DNA from: Pseudomonadota bacterium
GTDB taxonomy: Bacteria > Pseudomonadota > Gammaproteobacteria > Pseudomonadales > Moraxellaceae
Assembly: GCA_963204705.1 (NCBI GenBank)
Contig: CAUJHL010000088.1
Location: 1-34,489, forward strand
Direction: 5' to 3'
Length of the DNA stretch: 34,489 bases
A program made the position numbers and the translations under genes. Below are positions 18,730-26,930 of the stretch, in pieces (the stretch's first letter is position 1; every line of letters starts with the position of its first letter). The notes under the pieces are model-generated. The model made no database searches and was not told the DNA's origin. It saw only the letters and a list, made by a program, of their open reading frames with translations.

Positions 18730-19688
18730 GCGATCCCCAACCGGCAAGCCCTGCCCCGGCACCTCCTCTTGCGCCTTTTCAGAGCCGTTTTCTCCTGCCC
18801 CGGTACTGGGGCATCTGGCTGGGTTTTGCGCTGCTTTGGTGTCTGACCTTTTTGCCGTGGCCAGCCCAGCGTCAACTGGGGTGCTGGATTGGCGAACTGG
18901 TGTGGCAGCTGGGGAAAAAACGCCGAAATGACACCCTGACCAACCTGCGCCTGTGTTTTCCTGAACTCAGTGAGGAAGCCCGCACGGATATGGCAGTGGA
19001 CGTGTTTCGCAATGCTGGCATTGGCCTGTTTGAAAGCCTGAATGCCTGGTATAAACCGTCGCATTTTCATCGCAAAGTCACCATTGCCGGTCTGCATCAT
19101 CTCACCGAAGCGCAGGCGGAAGGCAAAAGTATTCTCCTGCTGGGAGCGCATTACACCATGCTCGACGCAGGTGGCTTGATCTGTCGTCAGTTTTTTCCTG
19201 CAGCCATTGTTTACCGGCCACAGAATAATCCCTTACTGGAATGGCTGATTAGCCATGCACGCCAGCGGCTGTATAGCCAGCAACTCGATCACGACAACAT
19301 GCGCGGGCTGGTGCGGGCGCTACGCAACAAGCAGATCGTCTGGTACACGCCGGATCAGGATTTCGGACTGCGTCAGGGCATCATGGCGCCGTTTTTTGGC
19401 GTGCCTGCCGCGACGATTACGGCAACACGGCGACTGGCGGCACTGGATCAGTCTGCCGTCATGGCCATTCATTTTTACCGGCAGGACGACAAACGACCGC
19501 ATTATCACATTACGATCACACGAGCTCTGGATCATTACCCCAGTGCGGATGTACTTGCCGATACTACGCGGGTCAATCAGCTGCTGGAAAGCCTGATCCG
19601 TATAGCGCCTGATCAGTACATGTGGTTTCATCGGCGTTTTAAAACGCGCCCGCCCGGCGAAGCCAGCGTCTATCTGCGTTCGCCCTAA
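18726..19688 (+). CDS. lpxL: LpxL/HtrB-type lipid A acyltransferase
   Basis: A 320-residue acyltransferase that adds a secondary acyl chain to lipid A at the inner membrane. An N-terminal membrane helix (about 27-46) precedes the catalytic HX4D motif H142-YTML-D147 in LGAHYTMLDAGG. WYTPDQDFG and the end MWFHRRFKTRPPGE are conserved family blocks. A GTG start at 18726 overlaps the upstream TGA by 4 bp and is preferred; a GTG at 18702 in the same frame is possible. LpxL, LpxM and LpxP cannot be told apart from motifs alone. Confidence 0.9.
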   Translation: MSDPQPASPAPAPPLAPFQSRFLLPRYWGIWLGFALLWCLTFLPWPAQRQLGCWIGELVWQLGKKRRNDTLTNLRLCFPELSEEARTDMAVDVFRNAGIGLFESLNAWYKPSHFHRKVTIAGLHHLTEAQAEGKSILLLGAHYTMLDAGGLICRQFFPAAIVYRPQNNPLLEWLISHARQRLYSQQLDHDNMRGLVRALRNKQIVWYTPDQDFGLRQGIMAPFFGVPAATITATRRLAALDQSAVMAIHFYRQDDKRPHYHITITRALDHYPSADVLADTTRVNQLLESLIRIAPDQYMWFHRRFKTRPPGEASVYLRSP

Positions 19689-19701
19689 TCACAGCTGTAA
19701 T

Positions 19702-19863
19702 AACCACAGTCACAGTAAGCCCAACCACAGTAAGCATAAGCCCAATCACAGCTACAGCCCTCATAGCCCTAGTAAAATGGGCTACACTAATTTGGGCTAC
19801 AGCAACCTTGGCTACACTAACCTAAGCCACAGTAAACCGGGTCACAGTAAACGTAGCGGTTAA
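19702..19863 (+). repeat. 15-bp imperfect tandem repeat array with open frame
   Basis: Five consecutive 15-bp units occupy 19780-19854: GGCTACACTAATTTG, GGCTACAGCAACCTT, GGCTACACTAACCTA, AGCCACAGTAAACCG and GGTCACAGTAAACGT. Less regular CACAGTAAGCCCAA-like copies lie from 19702. Read in the frame of the ATG at 19777 they give pentapeptides GYTNL, GYSNL, GYTNL, SHSKP and GHSKR, then a TAA at 19861. The frame is also open upstream into the lpxL gene (another frame). No ribosome-binding site supports translation, so it is listed as a repeat. Confidence 0.75.
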
Positions 19864-19907
19864 ACGCTATGATCCACGCGGTGCCCAGGGATAGGTCAAA
19901 ACCGGTC

Positions 19908-21029
19908 ATGAAAAAACCCCTTACGATCCTACAGGTCGTCTCTGCCTTATATGGAGATCCGCTCTCGCGCGACGTGCTGGATTATTCGCGGGCGATGATC
20001 AACAAGGGCTATCGCTCTCTGGTCGCCTCCCACGATGGCCCTCAGGTGCCACAACTCGTCGCTGAGGGCGGCAAGCATTATTCCCTGCCCATACATCACC
20101 CCGGTCTCTGGACCTGGTGGCAAATGTTTCCCCTGCGCAGACTGATCCAGACCGAAAAACCTGACCTTATTCATGTACATGAGCGATTCAGCTGGTGGCT
20201 GGTACACTGCGCCCTATTGGGTCTGCCCGCAGCTTCCCGTCCAGCCGTGGTCAGTACGGTACATCAGCGCTGCCCTCCCGGGTTGTATTCGACAGGCCTG
20301 CTTCGCAGTGAACGCGTGATCGTGCATTCCCATGCACTGTGGGAGTTTCTCCAGCAACGCGATATACCCGGCTTGGCCGAACGCTTGCTCTGGCTGCCCC
20401 GCGGGATTGAACCGGATGAATTCCCTCATGGCTATCAGCCGCCGGCAACCTGGTGGCATCGCCTCTATCGCGAATTTCCCGAACTCGAACTCAAACAGTG
20501 GATTACCCTCCCCGGAAAACTGGATCACGACCATGGTCACGGGAATTTTCTGGCAATTCTGCAACGACTTAAAACGGATCGCCGTCTGGAAAATCACCCT
20601 TGGCACGCCGTGATTCTGGGTGGTGCGGATCCCCTCGACCAACAGTACCTTTACCAACTCCAGTCCGAAGTGGAACAAAGGCAACTGCATGATTGCGTGA
20701 CCTTTGTTGGCCGAAGGCAGGATCGCCGTGACTGGCTGGCTGCCAGCCAGCTGGTTCTTGCTTTACCCGACAATCCGGACAGTGTCAGTCGGGCGATCCT
20801 CGAAGCGCTGCAGCTTGGAGTGCCGGTCGTGGGCTGGAAGCGTGGTCTGGCTGGGGAGTGGCTGGAGGATTTTTACCCCGCCGGCGCGATTGCCCCCGAC
20901 GATTTCGAATGCCTGTACGAGCATGTCGTACCCCTGTTATGCGAGCGCCAGCGGATTCCAGCTGGCCCACTGCATTCCTTAAAAGCCATGACAGAGGGTG
21001 TATTGGCGTGTTATGAGTCACTGAGGTGA
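19908..21029 (+). CDS. GT4-family glycosyltransferase
   Basis: A 373-residue GT-B fold glycosyltransferase. The N-terminal domain begins KPLTILQVVSALYG, with the acceptor-side motif IHVHERFSWW at about 88-97. The C-terminal Rossmann domain contains WITLPGKLDHDHGHGNF, LGGADP and FVGRR. The donor-site motif is D291-x7-E299 in NPDSVSRAILEALQLG, where Asp replaces the usual first Glu of EX7E. Position after an lpxL-type gene suggests LPS/LOS core or another surface glycan. An in-frame ATG at 19869 would add 13 residues; the MKKPLTIL start is preferred by family shape, but neither has a strong ribosome-binding site. Confidence 0.85.
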   Translation: MKKPLTILQVVSALYGDPLSRDVLDYSRAMINKGYRSLVASHDGPQVPQLVAEGGKHYSLPIHHPGLWTWWQMFPLRRLIQTEKPDLIHVHERFSWWLVHCALLGLPAASRPAVVSTVHQRCPPGLYSTGLLRSERVIVHSHALWEFLQQRDIPGLAERLLWLPRGIEPDEFPHGYQPPATWWHRLYREFPELELKQWITLPGKLDHDHGHGNFLAILQRLKTDRRLENHPWHAVILGGADPLDQQYLYQLQSEVEQRQLHDCVTFVGRRQDRRDWLAASQLVLALPDNPDSVSRAILEALQLGVPVVGWKRGLAGEWLEDFYPAGAIAPDDFECLYEHVVPLLCERQRIPAGPLHSLKAMTEGVLACYESLR

Positions 21030-21092
21030 GCAGAGTGGGTCAAACAGGCCAATGTTTAGACATTCTATTGAGACGCTGATGTTTTCTTTAGA

Positions 21093-21113
21093 GGCTGTTG
21101 GCGGCCCTTTTTT
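21093..21113 (+). terminator. Rho-independent terminator after the glycosyltransferase gene
   Basis: A 5-bp stem (one G-T wobble) with a TTGG loop, GGCTGTTGGCGGCC, is followed by six T residues (21108-21113), 64 bp past the stop at 21029. Confidence 0.6.
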
Positions 21114-21189
21114 GCAAATAACGCACTCTCTGCCTGTAAGCGATCTACCGTTGTCTGCAAGACCGCAGGCGTTGACCAACCTATTATTT

Positions 21190-21195
21190 TATAAT
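21190..21195 (+). promoter_or_regulatory. Consensus -10 box ahead of the alpha/beta hydrolase gene
   Basis: A perfect TATAAT lies 28 bp before the ATG at 21224. A TTGACC at 21172-21177 is only 12 bp upstream, too close for a normal -35 element, so a clear -35 is missing. Confidence 0.35.
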
Positions 21196-21223
21196 TTATT
21201 CAGACAGATATAAGGAAATCCCC

Positions 21224-22132
21224 ATGCTCAAGGTAAGGCTAAAAGATGGCGCTGAACTGGCCATTCGTGAATTTGGCAAGGGGAAACAGCCTGTGGTATT
21301 ACTGCATGGCCTTGGTATGGACAGCAGCCAGTGGCTGGCACCGCTTTGGCCCTATCGCAAACACTATCGCTTTATTCTGCCGGACTTTCGGGGCGCTGGC
21401 CTGTCCCGTCGGGTGCATATCGCGCAGCAGGATGTGTTCCAGTCCCATGCGGAAGACATCCTTGAAGTGATCAACACCCTACAACTCGACCAATTCCTAC
21501 TGGTTGGCTACTCGCTGGGCGGATCCACGGCCCTGCATCTGAATCATCTGGGCAAGTGGGACGGCGTCAAGGCCTATTTGCATATTGATCAATCGCCTGC
21601 CGTGCATAATCGGGCCGACTGGGCCTACGGCATGATGGGCCAGAATCAAGCAGCGCTGTTTGACCAGATGCATGCGGTACTGACCATTACCCGTCGTTTT
21701 CCAACAATCAGTACGCTGTCGCAGTTGCCGCTAGCGGAACGCAAAGCCGCCATGGCCATTTTGTCGGAGATATTTGCCACCATTTTGGGCAAACCCTGGA
21801 TTGGCAGTCTATTGCGCGCGCTGGTCTACACACCCAGTGCACTGGCCAAAGCGTTTAGCCTCGATCATATCGGCGATCTGACGCGGTATCTGAACAGCTA
21901 TCTGGCAGGAAAATACGATTACCTGCCCGCGTTGCACGGTTGCCAGACGCCCGTCACGTGTATGATCGGCATGCACTCGCCCCTGTATGACGCACGCGGC
22001 CAGCGCGCCATCGCTGAAACGGTCACACACGGTTCAGTCATTGAAATGGCTGGCTCGGGCCACGCACCGATGCTGGATCAGCCGATTGTATTCAGTCGTG
22101 AACTGGGGCGCTGGTTACGGGAGTGGGCCTGA
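21224..22132 (+). CDS. Alpha/beta hydrolase
   Basis: A 302-residue alpha/beta-hydrolase fold protein. The oxyanion-hole motif LLHGLGMDSSQW is at about 26-37. The nucleophile elbow GYSLGG carries S97, and the catalytic histidine is in GSGHAPMLDQP near the C-terminus. No signal peptide is seen, so it is probably cytoplasmic. The substrate (ester, lactone or epoxide) cannot be assigned. AAGGAA upstream of the ATG supports the start. It sits after a terminator and a -10 box, so it appears to be its own transcription unit. Confidence 0.9.
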   Translation: MLKVRLKDGAELAIREFGKGKQPVVLLHGLGMDSSQWLAPLWPYRKHYRFILPDFRGAGLSRRVHIAQQDVFQSHAEDILEVINTLQLDQFLLVGYSLGGSTALHLNHLGKWDGVKAYLHIDQSPAVHNRADWAYGMMGQNQAALFDQMHAVLTITRRFPTISTLSQLPLAERKAAMAILSEIFATILGKPWIGSLLRALVYTPSALAKAFSLDHIGDLTRYLNSYLAGKYDYLPALHGCQTPVTCMIGMHSPLYDARGQRAIAETVTHGSVIEMAGSGHAPMLDQPIVFSRELGRWLREWA

Positions 22133-22181
22133 CAGGCCCTTGTCAGAGTCTACTGAGCTTCGTGTCGTATTTTCGTTTCGA

Positions 22182-22231
22182 CTTCTTTTTAGTGGTCTTT
22201 TTTAGTGCTTCTTTTGGAGCTTCTTGTGGGT
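22182..22231. repeat. 12-13-bp imperfect tandem repeat after the hydrolase gene
   Basis: The units CTTCTTTTTAGTG, GTCTTTTTTAGTG, CTTCTTTTGGAG and CTTCTTGTGGGT lie 50 bp past the hydrolase stop and abut a leftward terminator. Confidence 0.7.
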
Positions 22232-22273
22232 CTTAAAAACACAAACCCCAGCTAGGCATCCGCCGGCTGGGGT
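22232..22273 (-). terminator. Strong leftward rho-independent terminator
   Basis: ACCCCAGC (22245-22252) pairs with GCTGGGGT (22266-22273), with an inner GGC/GCC pairing (22255-22257 with 22262-22264). Read leftward, the stem is followed by TTTGTGTTTTTAAG. It lies 457 bp past the nearest leftward stop codon (22730), so the transcript it ends either has a long 3' untranslated region or is a separate RNA. Confidence 0.65.
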
Positions 22274-22729
22274 AAGGTGTTACGATGTGTCTGTCTGAAA
22301 GTCCACACCCTGTTCGTCTGCGTTATTATTGCCTGCAATCCTTGTCAACTGTCACATCCGTGACTTTGCTCATCTGCCGGAATCTCATCTCGAGATCCTT
22401 GGGATGCTGTCGGCGGGTTAACATTCCGTGGGGCTGTCATCCGTGCCCGTTTCCGTCTGCCGATGTGTGTATCTTAGTGAGGAGTTGTGTGAGCGAAAAG
22501 CACCAATTTCCCCAAGCCGTGTAAGCCAAAACCTACAAAGCACAGACGCAAACTTCCTTTTTTGGCACTAAATCACACTTTTCAGCACACACAGTATTCA
22601 CAGTACCCGTGTTGCGCCCACATTTTCCGCACACTTCGTAACGTGCTCAAGGTATGCCAAGCCTAAAATCTTCATTGATGACTTAAAGACTGCAGGCTCA
22701 GGTATGGCGTGTTGATGTTACGGCATCTG
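22274..22729. other. Non-coding gap upstream of a leftward terminator
   Basis: About 450 bp without a supportable gene. It has a small hairpin GTCACATCCGTGAC (22351-22364), the palindrome ATCTCGAGAT, and a partial direct repeat (CTGTCACATCCGTG at 22349 and CTGTCATCCGTG at 22433). I compared it by eye with 6S RNA, tmRNA and RNase P RNA landmarks and found none. A long 3' untranslated region or an unidentified small RNA is possible. Confidence 0.4.
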
Positions 22730-23857
22730 CTACGGCTTATGTCTGGCTTCTGCTTTGGCTTCTTCTGTGGCTTCTTGGGCAGCCTGTTCTTCGCCTTCTT
22801 CAATGCGTTCCTCGGCTTCGGCACGGTCATCCGCAGTCGCTTCAGGGGCTTCCTGCACTGCCTCCAGCACCGGATCAAAATGCAGCTCGGTATACACCGG
22901 AAAATGATCTGAGCCGATATGCGGCACACGCTCCATCCGAACGAGCGAAAAATCGGTACTGTGAAAAATATGATCCAGCGACCAGCGTAAAAACCAATAA
23001 TCCGCATGAAAGGTATTCATGAAATGCCGGCCAATGCGGGGATCCAGCAAGCCGCTGATTTTTTGAAACAGCCGCGTGGTATGCGACCAGGCCACATCGT
23101 TCAGATCACCCGCAACGATGGTCGTTTCATCGTGTCGTGCCACTTCTTTAGCCACCATTAGCAGCTCTGCATCCCGCTGAGTCGAGTCCAGCGCTTCGGT
23201 CGGGCTGGGTGGTTTAGGGTGCACCGCATAGAGCTGGATCACTTTGCCGCAGCGCAGCCTCACACCGGTATGAATGGACGGAATATCCTCACTGAGTCGA
23301 AACAGAATCTGTGGATTAATGAGCGGAAGTTTGCTGTACAAATGCATGCCATACAAATTATCCAGCGGCACCGCCACACGATAAGGGTAATCGTCGTGGA
23401 GAACCGACAGTGCCTGCTCCCACTCCTGATCGGTTTCCAGCGTGATCACCATATCGGGTTGATACTGCCTGATTTGCAGGATCAGTCTGTCTTTATGCGG
23501 ATTGGGCGTAAGTACATTGGACACGAATAATGACAGTGTGCGATCGGGCTGTGGCGTCTTAGCCTGCAGCACCTGGACTGGCCAGAGTCGGCTATAGGGC
23601 AGGACGCGACTCAGCTGAAAGATCAGCGCGCACAGCAATCCCACCATCAGGGCACACGCCCATTTGCCACCAGGCAGCGATGTTCCCTGATGCCAAAGTA
23701 CCACCCAGATCAGCAATGCCCCTGAGCCGAGAGCGATCAGTTGCAAGCGGGGAAAATCACAATCGCGAAACCACCATTCGTTGCGTGGCACCAGGCCGAG
23801 GAGCGTTGCCATTACTATCAGGACTGCTACGGCTTCCAGAAAAATGCTCATGCTCAT
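22730..23857 (-). CDS. Membrane-anchored endonuclease/exonuclease/phosphatase-family protein
   Basis: A 375-residue protein with about three N-terminal transmembrane helices (roughly 4-22, 38-57 and 64-82) followed by an EEP domain. Conserved positions are visible: SNVLTPN (metal/phosphate Asn), ETDQEW (metal Glu), AVHPKPPSP (His), AGDLNDV (Asp/Asn), SLDHIF and GSDHFPVY (catalytic Asp-His). Enzymes of this fold cut phosphodiesters in nucleic acids or lipids; this topology puts the domain on one face of the membrane. The C-terminus is an Ala/Glu-rich low-complexity tail (about 335-375), partly encoded by a 12-bp repeat. Both ATGs at 23857 and 23851 are possible starts. Confidence 0.88.
   Translation of the reverse strand: MSMSIFLEAVAVLIVMATLLGLVPRNEWWFRDCDFPRLQLIALGSGALLIWVVLWHQGTSLPGGKWACALMVGLLCALIFQLSRVLPYSRLWPVQVLQAKTPQPDRTLSLFVSNVLTPNPHKDRLILQIRQYQPDMVITLETDQEWEQALSVLHDDYPYRVAVPLDNLYGMHLYSKLPLINPQILFRLSEDIPSIHTGVRLRCGKVIQLYAVHPKPPSPTEALDSTQRDAELLMVAKEVARHDETTIVAGDLNDVAWSHTTRLFQKISGLLDPRIGRHFMNTFHADYWFLRWSLDHIFHSTDFSLVRMERVPHIGSDHFPVYTELHFDPVLEAVQEAPEATADDRAEAEERIEEGEEQAAQEATEEAKAEARHKP
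22745..22780. repeat. 12-bp in-frame tandem repeat in the EEP-protein tail
   Basis: Units GGCTTCTGCTTT, GGCTTCTTCTGT and GGCTTCTTGGGC (plus strand) encode part of the Ala/Glu-rich tail of the leftward protein. Confidence 0.65.
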
Positions 23858-23889
23858 GGTCTTGTTTTAAGGTCAGTAAGGGAGAGTTC

Positions 23890-25320
23890 CTAGGCTAAAT
23901 CCTGTGGTGCAAGTTTGATGTTATTATTTTGAATTTCCTGTAAAAATACTTGGTAGTCCTGTAGGTTTCGCTGCTCTGCCGCTGCAGCAAACTCCGCCAT
24001 GGCCTCAGCGAACGATTCCCCCTCCCCCACGTAGCCCAGCAGGACATCGGCATCGCCGCTTTTGGCGTGCGCGTGCGCCAGAACAACGCCACAGATGCCA
24101 CTGTATTGAATCAAAAACTCCGGCGTCATTTCCTCCAGATCGAGGCTGACCTTTTTATCCCGAAACTGGCGCAAATAGGCATGGGTAGTTTTCTGGCCAG
24201 GTGATACCTCCTGAAGACTCTGGATGGGCAACTCTGTCCAGCCCAGAAAAATATCACTCGCGGCCTGTAGCAAACGCTGTCCAGACACCACACGCTCCCC
24301 TTGATGCGTATGAAAACTGCCCGCAATGCCTCCCAGCGCCGGTGCCTGTGCTGCCTTGAGCTGAAGAATCAACGGTTCGCTATCACCACTTTCTAGCAGT
24401 ATCAGGGCGGCAGGCATGCCCACACTGCCCACTCCCGTGATCCGGTACACCCAGTCGCTGAGCGCATAGCGCTGAAAGAGCTGCTGGCGATCTGGCTGTA
24501 GGGTGCTTTGGTAGCGCTGGAGCATTACCTCGACCTGCTCCCGAGACCAGCCGGGCTGACCGCTATGCGTTTGCAATGGGCCTTCTTCACGAAAACGCCG
24601 TTTGCCGGTGTGCGGATCGGTTTCCGTCAAGCGGTCGCTCGTCCAGGTATCCGGCCGATTGGCAGCTTTATCAAAGGCTTTGGCAAGTTTTTCCCTTGCC
24701 TTTTCCGTAGAAAACAAAGCCAGTACGTCCTCCCTGGTGAGCAGGTCATACCATTGACCCAGCGGCGAGTGTGTCTGCAGTTGTTTCAACCGCTCGACAT
24801 AGCTCTGCACGAGCTGGGTGACGGCCTCCGACTGCTGACTCGCGGTGCCTTTCAGGTCTTTAATCGCAATCCGGACACTGGTCGCCAGTCGTTTGAGATC
24901 CCATTCAAAGGGCGCCAGCACGCTTTCATCAAAGTCATTGATGCCATAGATCAGTTGCCGCTCAGGGCTGGCAAAACCGCCAAAATTCATCACATGACAA
25001 TCCCCGCAGATCGTCAGCACCAAGCCACTATGTGGGGCATTGACCAGATCACTGGCCATCAGCGCCGGCCAGCCACGATAAAATCCAAACGCAGACCCGG
25101 CCATCCGTCGCGCCCGAATGGGCACTGAACTGGCAATACGATGTTGATTTTCCGCTTGCCAGGCCTTGAATAAACGCCAGTCCGCAGGCCGGGGCGGCAC
25201 TACCGACAGCGACTGCCGGGGTGCGAGCTCGCGCTGGGACTTGCCTTGTGCCTGAGCGGCAGTGCGCGTGAGCAATTGGCCATTGAGGCGATGCGAGCTT
25301 AAATCAGACACAGGAATCAT
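23890..25320 (-). CDS. DUF2252 family protein
   Basis: A 476-residue protein of the DUF2252 family, which has a kinase-like overall pattern but no assigned reaction. Recognisable blocks are FYRGWPALMASDL, then GDCHVMNFGGF, YGINDFDES and PFEWDLKRLATS (about 105-150). Later blocks are YRITGVGSVGMPA and a C-terminal half with ICGVVLAHAHAKSGD. No signal peptide or membrane segment is seen. It is divergent from asd with a 249-bp gap and lies 32 bp upstream of the EEP-protein gene on the same strand, so the two could be co-transcribed. Confidence 0.92.
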   Translation of the reverse strand: MIPVSDLSSHRLNGQLLTRTAAQAQGKSQRELAPRQSLSVVPPRPADWRLFKAWQAENQHRIASSVPIRARRMAGSAFGFYRGWPALMASDLVNAPHSGLVLTICGDCHVMNFGGFASPERQLIYGINDFDESVLAPFEWDLKRLATSVRIAIKDLKGTASQQSEAVTQLVQSYVERLKQLQTHSPLGQWYDLLTREDVLALFSTEKAREKLAKAFDKAANRPDTWTSDRLTETDPHTGKRRFREEGPLQTHSGQPGWSREQVEVMLQRYQSTLQPDRQQLFQRYALSDWVYRITGVGSVGMPAALILLESGDSEPLILQLKAAQAPALGGIAGSFHTHQGERVVSGQRLLQAASDIFLGWTELPIQSLQEVSPGQKTTHAYLRQFRDKKVSLDLEEMTPEFLIQYSGICGVVLAHAHAKSGDADVLLGYVGEGESFAEAMAEFAAAAEQRNLQDYQVFLQEIQNNNIKLAPQDLA

Positions 25321-25569
25321 AGGGCTGCCAGAGTGCTGGGTTAAAAAAAGGGGTGGGCTAATAACGGTTAGGCCAATAAATGCAATCAGTGCTCAGGTCA
25401 TCGAAAGCCTCCGTCGAAACGCTCCGTCCAAATCATGAAATTCCCCAATGGGTGTGTCCTTGTCAAGCAGGTATTGGTACACTGGAGAATGCGGTGCAGT
25501 AAACGACGACTCGCCTCGCCAGCCGGGGCGAGATGGGTCACACACAGTCTGATGAGAGGTTAGGGTGTT

Positions 25570-26688
25570 ATGAAAGTAGGTCTGGTGGGTTGGCGTGGCA
25601 TGGTGGGCTCTGTGCTCATGCAACGTATGGTTGAAGAAGATGACTTTGATCACATCGAGCCTTTTTATTTCACGACCAGCAATGTGGGCGGCCCCTCGCC
25701 TGTTTACGGCGGCAAGACGGCACCCGCCTTGATGGATGCCAACGATCTGTCAGCATTGAAAGCCATGGACGTTATCCTGACCTGTCAGGGTGGCGATTAC
25801 ACGACTGCCATTTTCCCCCAGCTGCGCAACGAAGGCTGGAAAGGCTACTGGATTGACGCCGCCAGTACCCTTCGCATGAACGACGATGCCATTATTGTGC
25901 TGGATCCGGTCAATAAATCCGTAATTGAGCAGGGTTTGCAGCAGGGCGTTCGCAATTACATCGGTGGCAATTGCACGGTTTCCCTGATGCTGATGGGGCT
26001 TGGTGCGCTCTACCGCGAAGGGCTGGTCGAATGGATGACCGCCATGACCTATCAGGCCGCCTCGGGTGCAGGCGCGAAAAACATGCGCGAATTGCTCAGT
26101 GGCATGGGCTACCTGCATGCCGGTGTAGAAACCCTGTTGGCCGACCCAGCCAGTGCGATTCTGGATATTGACCGCAAAGTCGCTGAAATGAAACGGGAAG
26201 ATACCTTTCCCAAGGCCAATTTTGGCGCACCGCTGGCAGGCTCCCTGATTCCCTACATTGACAAACAGCTGGACAATGGCCAATCCAAGGAAGAATGGAA
26301 GGCACAGGTCGAGACCAATAAAATTTTGGGTCACGGCCCCGGGCAGATCATTCCCATTGATGGACTGTGTGTCCGGATTGGTGCCATGCGCTGCCACTCA
26401 CAAGCACTTACCATCAAGCTGAAAAAGGACGTGCCACTGGACGAAATCGAGGACATGATTCGCTCGGCCAACCCATGGGTATCGGTAGTTCCCAACACCC
26501 GTGAAGCCAGCATGACCGATCTGACGCCTGTCGCCGTGACGGGTACGCTGGGGATTCCGGTGGGCAGACTGCGCAAGCTGAACATGGGCAATGATTATCT
26601 CTCGGCGTTTACGGTGGGTGACCAGTTGCTCTGGGGTGCGGCAGAACCCTTGCGCCGTATGCTGCGCATTCTGGTGGAACAGCGCTAG
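25570..26688 (+). CDS. asd: Aspartate-semialdehyde dehydrogenase
   Basis: A 372-residue enzyme that reduces aspartyl-phosphate to aspartate semialdehyde, feeding lysine, diaminopimelate, threonine and methionine synthesis. The NADP-binding start [12 protein letters not shown] is at 3-14, catalytic C135 lies in GGNCTVSLM, and the active-site His is in [10 protein letters not shown]. Length matches the gammaproteobacterial enzyme. GAGAGG and AGGG precede the ATG. Placement ahead of fimV matches Pseudomonas and relatives. Confidence 0.97.
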   Translation: MKVGLVGWRGMVGSVLMQRMVEEDDFDHIEPFYFTTSNVGGPSPVYGGKTAPALMDANDLSALKAMDVILTCQGGDYTTAIFPQLRNEGWKGYWIDAASTLRMNDDAIIVLDPVNKSVIEQGLQQGVRNYIGGNCTVSLMLMGLGALYREGLVEWMTAMTYQAASGAGAKNMRELLSGMGYLHAGVETLLADPASAILDIDRKVAEMKREDTFPKANFGAPLAGSLIPYIDKQLDNGQSKEEWKAQVETNKILGHGPGQIIPIDGLCVRIGAMRCHSQALTIKLKKDVPLDEIEDMIRSANPWVSVVPNTREASMTDLTPVAVTGTLGIPVGRLRKLNMGNDYLSAFTVGDQLLWGAAEPLRRMLRILVEQR

Positions 26689-26785
26689 GACTATTAAGAC
26701 CCAAAGCGATTCGTCCCGTCCTCAGCGGCGGGTCGGATGGCATCCCCTCAACCCGATTCATGGGCAACAGAATTCAGCCTTTGAA

Positions 26786-26815
26786 TTGTCCCCTTACCTG
26801 CAAATGTGTTACAAC
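26786..26815 (+). promoter_or_regulatory. Candidate sigma-70 promoter for the fimV pair
   Basis: TTGTCC (26786-26791) and TACAAC (26810-26815) are separated by 18 bp, each with four of six consensus matches, about 115 bp before the fimV start. Weak evidence. Confidence 0.3.
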
Positions 26816-26930
26816 ATCCAGGCTAGTTGACGCCTATCCTTCGGGGACCTTTGGGCTCACTGGCCTGTAATTTTAAAACGATAGACTGGGACACCCTGCA
26901 CTCTGCAGGACGGATACATGGATTTCGCGT

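Noticed and set aside
22274-22700. Known housekeeping RNAs (6S, tmRNA, RNase P) in the gap
   Set aside because: No conserved landmarks of these RNAs could be found by eye on either strand.
25510-25536. CTCGCC/GGCGAG hairpin in the asd leader as a lysine riboswitch
   Set aside because: A single 6-bp hairpin without the multi-helix layout of that riboswitch.
25750-26397. 215-codon leftward ORF
   Set aside because: Antisense shadow of asd, whose catalytic motifs are intact.
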